From: Gonatopus flavifemur
Lineage: Eukaryota; Arthropoda; Insecta; Hymenoptera; Dryinidae
Direction: 5' to 3'
Assembly (NCBI GenBank): GCA_018340375.1
Contig: JAFFJZ010000040.1
Coordinates: 1,612,001 to 1,676,000, forward strand
DNA length: 64,000 nt
The notes below the pieces were generated by a model, which did not search any database, was not told the origin of the DNA, and saw only the letters and a program-made list of their open reading frames with translations. Shown piece by piece: positions 58,113-64,000 of the stretch. The position numbers and the translations under genes were made by a program. Position 1 is the first letter of the stretch. Every line of letters begins with the position of its first letter.

Positions 58113-59867
58113 TGGGCTTTACCTCTATTTCCTGTAAAAAATTCGTAAATACGTGAGACGATTTGACAGTTCGCCGTCGCCGTGTTGCTTTTGAGAATAT
58201 CGCAAAATGCAGTTAAAAGCGACGTTTTGGAGTAAGTATTTTTTTTATTACCATGTTCAGAATAACAAAAAAAAATTTTTTCAATCGTGAATTTTCTACA
58301 ATTTCACCTCATAATGTGCTGTGAAAGTGATAATGTATATCGTTGATTTTATTCCGCATCAAATATTCCAGTGTAAAAATTGCGTTGCATTTCCCGTGGA
58401 CTATGCATGTGTGTATGAAATCAATATTTTACATAACCGTATGTAGAATGATGTGGAGAAAACGATGTATCGGTAATTGACCGTTACACGTATACAATTC
58501 GTTCATCATAATCAAAGATCGTTCTTTCTCTAAACAAATGGTCCTCTTTTTCTATAAATGAATAAAAATTTTGTCGATCAAATTTTATGCAGGATGATGA
58601 CCAAACTAATCGATCTCAATTCAATCACATTTATGAAGGGTTCATGGGAAGTGTAATGTAATTTTTCCATGCGGAATAGTTTCATTTGTACATACATATA
58701 AGTTCTATTACGATAAATCACGTGCAATATTGAAAAATTCCATCAATCGATTGATTATTTCGAAAACCTTGAAATTTTGAATATAATAAAAAATAATCAA
58801 ATGGTTACTTTGAAACGCAGCTGCCAGTTGCATCTCAAGATATTTTCGAAATCAACATGGCGACGACGAAATGTCAAATCATCTCGCGTAATCACGAATT
58901 TTTTATAGGGAATGGAGAGTGATTTTACTGCTAGATTTATGTTCACGGCGCAATCCCGGGTAAGCACTATGGTAAAATATTTTTTAAATTTCACATCAAT
59001 TTCTATTTCACACAAACGTTTGGCGCAAAGTTTTTCTCGCTTAGACTATACCTATATTCTGTATTTGTGAACCTACATATTTATAGTTCTACCACGTTCG
59101 AAAGCCCTTGAGGGGATACTCAGCAATCCCGACGATGCAATCCGAGCCAAATCTTTTCTGACAAATTATTCGAAAATAAAGCAATAAAATCAAAATATCA
59201 CTTTATACATACCATCTCCATTGATTGAGAAAGCTATGTATACAGCGATATTATGATTTCATTGCTTCATACACTATAACACCATGCAATGACTGGGTCC
59301 TCACGTTCAAAGTTTGTCGGAATGTTTCATACCAAATTACAACTCCTACTCTTTGCGTAATGGATGTAAGAGGAAAACCAATATAAATTTTGGGAAAAAT
59401 AATTTGTGTCATACACACGGCGTTGTTTGGGTTCCTTTGAATATGCACGCGTTCGAAAGCAGTAACACACCGAATTTTTGTATGAGGAAGATTTCTCTTA
59501 CAACTTTTACGTTTGAGCCTTAGAAAGTTTTTATTTCGCTTTATTCTTATTCTGAAATTTCACTAATTGCAAAATTATTAGAGATTCAGAAAAATTGTAC
59601 TGATTTAATGGAGATGAGAAAAAAGCCTCTTGCGATATGCTTGCACCACGTCTATATAATTTCAGAACAGGAAAAACGTACATACCTGTTGCGGGCGTGG
59701 TGCAGACATATATATGCGTACAGGTCTGGTGCGGGTATGTTATGGGCGCTTTGATTTTGAACCAAGAATCTCACGAATTTTTGGATCTGTTGCGGGAGTG
59801 TTACGAGCGTGAATATAAGTGCGGGACTAGTGCAGACGTGTTGCAGGAGTTTTCATTTTTACTCGGG

Positions 59868-60047
59868 AGCTTCAGGAGGATCTTCGCAATCAAGAACTTG
59901 ATACAGTTCTAACATCAGTTCGACAGCGTGAAGCGGAGAACGAGCTATTTGTAGTTCCCCATTTATCCACGTGTGACTTGCTTCTACAGAGTCCAGAGGT
60001 CCAACTATGATTAGTCGAGGTTGCATGTGAAACTTATGATCCTTCAT
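59868..60047 (-). pseudogene. Fragment of the transposase-type gene upstream of the fold-back element
   Basis: The frame reads RLIIVGPLDSVEASHTWING then SPLHAVELMLELYQVLDCED and PPEA, resembling the SxxVVxxG..SPLKALDLxFKxFxVLxxxYP segment of this family. It ends exactly where the fold-back element begins (ACTCGGG at 59861-59867, complement CCCGAGT). The frame continues on the other side as ATAWQFLAAATFNF, so element and gene junctions agree. Confidence 0.65.
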
Positions 60048-61686
60048 CTATCTCGATAACCATTCAATTGATTCCTTTATGTCATTTGCAGTCTGGAAAT
60101 GTATATAGTAAAGTTTGGTTTTGAAAAAAATTTGAATTTTTTTGTTTTTGCTCGATTGCTATATATACTTCTTTTTCTCTTCCGAAGAATGCTGAAAATT
60201 GACTGAATTCATTGCCATGAATCGAGCTAAGGGCGGGAACTGTTCAAATTCCTTGACCCATTAACTCCCAAATGTTGTCAGTGTTCAATGAATTTTCATC
60301 CAGTGTTTTTTTCATATTATCTGTACCAGAAGAAATTTCTGGAACATGATATCCGATGTAAAATGTCATGCTCTCTCAGTATATCACCCCAGAATTCGGC
60401 TAAAATCATTGCTTAAAGAGTTATCAACAGTTTTTTGCAAAAAATTGACATTTTTTTCACTGGAAATAATTTTGGATCCAAGATTTCTATATGGAACCGG
60501 TAATTAACACATTCTTTTCTGAATAAAAAAGTGTTTTTGAGTCCTAAATTTTGAGATATGCTGAGTGCGGAAGAATGAATTTAACACGGTGCTTCCCAAA
60601 ATGGTGTTCAAAATGAAAATCTTTTACGAATTCCAACCTTTTGGGTCACTAATTATTATATGGGACAAATTTTTTCCAAAGTCTTTGAATGTACAGTTTT
60701 CAAGGTCGCTGATCACAAATCTAAAGTCGGATTTTCATGATTCCCAAAATTCACGATGGTGGATCCAAGAATACGGAGAAATTTTGCACAATCGGCTAAA
60801 TTCCACCAAAAAACCGAAACTGACCCCAGGATTGTAATTGTCGATTCAGAAAATATGAAAATTCCGTATGAATTATATGCGTTATGTGGCTCGTTTTCAC
60901 ACAAATGAATCCCCACATAGCACAACTATTCAGAAAGAATTAATAATGAATCTTTTTTGAATTCTTATATTTCAAAAGGGATTCATTATGGATTTTCCCC
61001 GAACTCCTGTGCTGTGTGAATTATTTGTATAATTTCAACGTCTATCACCCAACATATTGTTTATAACCATAGAAGAATGATTGATAGATCTATAATTCAT
61101 TGATAAAAATATCGAACTTGTATCCATAACAACTGCAAATAACAGAGAATCCTACTATAACATTTGAAAACCCCAATTGAATGTTATGAAAACCATCTCC
61201 AAAAAGTGATACATACATGTACTACTGTGACGCAAAGCGTCGAAAACTTCACGAAAAATTCTGAAAAAATTAGAGTATATTCTCTGATGATTTCCATGCA
61301 TTTTTTGTTCTTTGCAGTTCTTTTCAAAAGTTTGTTGTTTTTGAAGGAAAAATCTTGAATGGTATATATACGTGTACATGTATAGTTCAACTTGCGGTTT
61401 ATTTGACAATTATTTTGTGAATATCATGAATTCCCATAATTTTATGTTAGTTGTCGTCTCATAGTCCTCCCCAAAATCGTATAAAATTACCTACACCACA
61501 TGAAATCGTAGAATTTCCATCAAGCTTTTCCATGTTCTTGAAGATTTTGGGTTTCAGTTTTTCCAAAAAAAGTACGCATACGTTATTTTGATTTTTTGCA
61601 TTTCTCAATGGTTCAACTCATAGGAATTGGAAAAACATTCATATTCTCTCCTCTTCACGATTTTTTGAGCAGGACTCAGTGGAAAT
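59868..61686. other. Short transposase fragment, then non-coding stretch
   Basis: Beyond 60047 no gene is recognised. 60740-60790 has a text similar to the GATGG(C/T)GGATCC word of the 129-bp-repeat elements. Confidence 0.35.
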
Positions 61687-62134
61687 ATGTCGAATGTAGC
61701 GAAAAAAAAGAAAAGTGACTTAAATAAGACCAAAAGTATGTGTTGAGGAAGATGAGAATTCTGGAATCCTCATTCTTCCTACTGCTGATTATTCCGGCGA
61801 TTCAGATTCGGATAATGAATCTGAAGGAGCGGGTGTCACAGATAATGCTGTTGTTGCAGATATTCGGGGAATCCCTGGTATATCTTATCGTGAAGTTTTG
61901 GACGCCTATGGTGGGAATCAGGAAAAATTGGAAGCGGATCATAAGTATGAATGGTTGGATGGTGAATGCCCAATCAATGATGCTCCTGATAATATTTTAT
62001 TGCTTCCTACAAATGTTCAGAATGAAATTCGTCGTTCTTCTTTTGTAGAACTATTTGAATTATTCTTTTCTTCAGAACTGAAAGAAGTTATTGTTGATGC
62101 TACTCGCGAAAATGGATATCATCTTACAGTTGTA

Positions 62135-62386
62135 CACTGAAAAAAAAATTTATTCCAGTCAAATAAATATTTATTTGTCCTGTACCAAAGAAATATTTAT
62201 TAGAATTAACAAAATATTCTTTGGGACCAAAATAATTTATTGGAATCAAACAAACGAATAAAACCATCTATTTAATTCAAATAAATTATTTTGTTCCCGA
62301 AGAATATTTTGTTAATTCTAATAAATATTTCTTTGGTACAGGACAAATAAATATTTATTTGACTGGAATAAATTTTTTTTTCAGTG
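62135..62386. mobile_element. 252-bp TA-flanked palindromic MITE inside the piggyBac ORF
   Basis: CACTGAAAAAAAAATTTATT and AATAAATTTTTTTTTCAGTG are inverted, the arms running about 90 bp (TATTTATTTGTCCTGTACC / GGTACAGGACAAATAAATA). TA lies on both sides. Removal restores LTVVELDIFVG in one frame. Confidence 0.92.
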
Positions 62387-62909
62387 TAGAGCTAGATATT
62401 TTTGTTGGGATAATAATTAAATCTATGTTCAATGGCAGAAAATCCCAAAATAATTATTGGTCTACACATCCACTCCTATGTTGTGAACCCGTAGCTGCTG
62501 CTATGTCGAGAAATAAATATTTGACTATCAAATCAAAAATCAAAATGTCCAAGCATGATGATGCTAATCCAAATGATAGAGCTTGGGGTGTTCGAAAGCC
62601 ATTACAGATTTTCAGAAAAAATTTACGGAGGTTTGGTTATTTTCCAACAGCTCTATCTATCGATGGAATGATGATCAAGTTCTACGGTCGAACGATTTCG
62701 AAGCAGTACATACAAAATAAACCTGACCGTTTCGGGATCAAAATGTGGGCTTAATGTACGGCGAATAGATTCTTTTTGGACTGCGATATCTACTGTGGAA
62801 AAAGAACGAATATTTATGCTTCAAACGCGAAACCAAAACTTGGTCAGTGCGCTTTAGGTAATCGAGTAGTTCTTTAGATGGTTCAAAATTTGCTTTTGAC
62901 AATTACGCC

Positions 62910-63165
62910 CAGGGTACCCAAGGCACAATAGGAACTTGAAATGCGAATTACAGCGCCACCAGGGATATCCCCGCGAACTAACGTTCACGCATACAACCAT
63001 AATTATCTATATGTCCACACTAATGATGTGTGGGTGAATCATGATTGATATTAGTGTGTGTACATATGAAGCTTATGATTGTATGCATGAACGTTAATTC
63101 GTGGGGATATCCCTGGTGGCGCTGTAATTCGCATTTCAAGTTCCTATTGTGCCTTGGGTACCCTG
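62910..63165. mobile_element. 256-bp hAT-type palindromic MITE inside the piggyBac ORF
   Basis: The ends are CAGGGTACCCAAGGCACAAT and ATTGTGCCTTGGGTACCCTG. ATTACGCC is exactly duplicated at 62902-62909 and 63166-63173. The arms cover about 110 bp each, including CAGCGCCACCAGGGATATCC. Confidence 0.93.
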
Positions 63166-63520
63166 ATTACGCCAAGAAAACTGAATCAATACCATCTTAC
63201 ATTTGATAACTTCTTTACTTCCCCAGATTTATTGGTACACTTGAAAAATATAGGATGACGAGCTACAGGAACTGTGAGATCAAATCGAGTTGAAACAGAG
63301 AATGAAATTGATAAAAAATCTCAAAGAGGAATTTTAGTTTCGAAATATGATCGAAACAGTGGTTTGAATCACATAACTGTTATGGACTCGAAATCCGTTC
63401 CGATTCTCTCAACTATTGCTGGGATAAGACCTTTCGGAACTATGAAACGATATTCAAAGGAGCAAAAAAATGAAGTAACCTTACCGTTTCCTAGAGCATC
63501 GGTTCTGATTGAGAAACTGG

Positions 63521-64000
63521 GTTTCGTTCATCTGTTTTTGTATATGGTCTTCACGCTTCTTGTCCCTACGTTTCCTTCAGCCCTATCCGACTCTCCCACT
63601 CTCAGTGTTTTTTACTGTCACCAATGGAACTAATCCGTGATGTGGTGCTACTTATCCTTGTAGGAAGCACAAAATATACCTGTTGATTGAAGATGTGAAT
63701 TTACAATATGTCAATTTTTGGGAAATTTGAATTACACACATAATTAAATTCGATTTAGTTTTGTGGATTAATGCAATTTTTAAGAAAACCGAAGAATAAG
63801 TGATGAGTGAGTTATGTACTGATTCTAAAACAAACGTCCACAACCACTATCGAAATTGAACTTGAAAAGGAAGAAAATGATATCCTCATCAATTTAAAAA
63901 TTGTTGCGATGAAGGTATAGATTTCTCCACTTAATTGTGACTTACTATTATGATACGTATTAAATTTATCATTATTGTACGATGAATATTATAGCTGTTT
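63521..64000. other. Non-coding end of the window
   Basis: No recognised piggyBac sequence or other gene continues here. Confidence 0.35.

Larger units (their letters stand above)
54839..59867. mobile_element. 5.03 kb fold-back element with CCGCACCA-module ends
   Basis: The termini are CCCGAGT and ACTCGGG. The left subterminal zone (54880-55205) repeats CCGCACCA / TGCACCA words every 12-20 bp; the right (59640-59850) has the complement (TGGTGCGGG, TGCAGACGTG). Inside, 55300-55750 pairs with 58600-59110 (for example CAGCTGCGTTTCAAAGTAA / TTACTTTGAAACGCAGCTG) and 56395-56530 with 58465-58590. A further direct copy of the same unit lies at 57530-58260 and a complementary piece at 56755-56860, so two fold-backs are combined. 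At least four smaller elements are nested. No transposase. It splits the ORF described for 51170-60047. Confidence 0.7.
51170..60047 (-). pseudogene. Broken C2H2 plus Tnp2/DUF4218-like transposase-type gene (EnSpm/CACTA-like), whole locus
   Basis: Read on the minus strand, consecutive fragments follow one protein family that I know from many insect and cnidarian genomes: a C2H2 finger, a central DDE-like Tnp2 (Transposase_21) region and a DUF4218-like C-terminal region. The order is 60047-59868, 54838-54138, 54130-53083, 52253-51496, 51495-51170. Frameshifts occur near 53270, 53550, 53750 and 51520, and a stop lies near 53433. Two insertions split it: the 5.03 kb fold-back 54839-59867 and the 0.83 kb element 52254-53082. 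Such proteins are presumed transposases of CACTA-like DNA transposons. No terminal CACTA repeats were identified, so the superfamily rests on protein resemblance only. Confidence 0.65.
61687..63520 (+). pseudogene. piggyBac transposase pseudogene, twice interrupted
   Basis: ATG at 61687 opens MSNVAKKKKSDLNKTKS, after which a frameshift near 61738 leads into an acidic stretch (DYSGDSDSDNESEGAG). Next come YREVLDAYGGNQEKLEADHK and YEWLDGECPINDAPDN, then after the 62135-62386 insertion ELDIFVGIIIKSMFNGR, MSRNKYLTIKSKIKMS and ALSIDGMMIKFYGRTISKQY, the first catalytic Asp block of DDD piggyBac transposases (usually DE, here DG). LDCDIYCGK corresponds to the second Asp and TFDNFFTSPDLL to the third. 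Stops lie at 62753, near 62877 and 63254. Such enzymes cut and paste at TTAA. It decays before the C-terminal cysteine-rich domain. Confidence 0.85.

Overview
This is eukaryotic, AT-rich, intron-containing DNA that I read as an arthropod, most likely insect, nuclear genome. The only recognisable host gene is a KH-domain RNA-binding protein of the poly(C)-binding / fly mub (mushroom-body expressed) type. Three of its internal exons lie on the + strand at 28378-28434, 28536-28931 and 33601-33723 (or to 34008 with an alternative donor). The first exon(s) and the third KH domain lie outside the window or were not recognised. The flanking tens of kilobases therefore look intronic or intergenic. The exact order and species cannot be fixed from the sequence.

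Nearly everything else is mobile or repetitive DNA, much of it nested. From left to right: short inverted-repeat elements (about 1-2.4 kb); a 1.28 kb element with 129-bp internal repeats (2.6-3.9 kb); a tandem array built on a GAACCGCCAC motif (5.84-8.34 kb) with an inverted fragment split by a 6.2 kb insertion (8.64-14.8 kb); a possible 3' LTR region with 31-bp and 178-bp tandem repeats, inverted on itself and interrupted by a 1.4 kb TTAA-flanked piggyBac-type element (17.6-20.8 kb); a second, oppositely oriented copy of the 129-bp-repeat element (21.1-22.25 kb); a 5'-truncated, inactive CR1-group LINE (22.26-25.13 kb); and an unusual TATGTAG(G/C)ATCG modular array (26.33-26.79 kb).

After the mub-like exons come a cluster of four palindromic elements with target-site duplications (31.6-32.9 kb), a 2.57 kb inverted-repeat element without recognised coding (37.7-40.26 kb) and many miniature inverted-repeat elements. 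The right end holds two decayed transposase loci. The first is a minus-strand C2H2 plus Tnp2/DUF4218-like ORF (EnSpm/CACTA-type, 51.17-60.05 kb), broken by a 0.83 kb palindrome-ended element and by a 5.03 kb fold-back element. The second is a plus-strand piggyBac transposase pseudogene (61.69-63.52 kb) broken by a TA-flanked element and a hAT-type element.

The most useful information is in the insertion junctions. Several elements have clear duplications (8 bp hAT-like, 9 bp Mutator-like, TA, TTAA). Four have the uninterrupted site visible elsewhere in the window or rebuild an open frame when mentally removed. A cross-cutting observation is that several elements consist of one short oligomer repeated at irregular 12-24 bp spacing (CCCGAA, CCGCACCA, ACTCGA, TATGTAGSATCG, GAACGTTC/GAAGGTTC).
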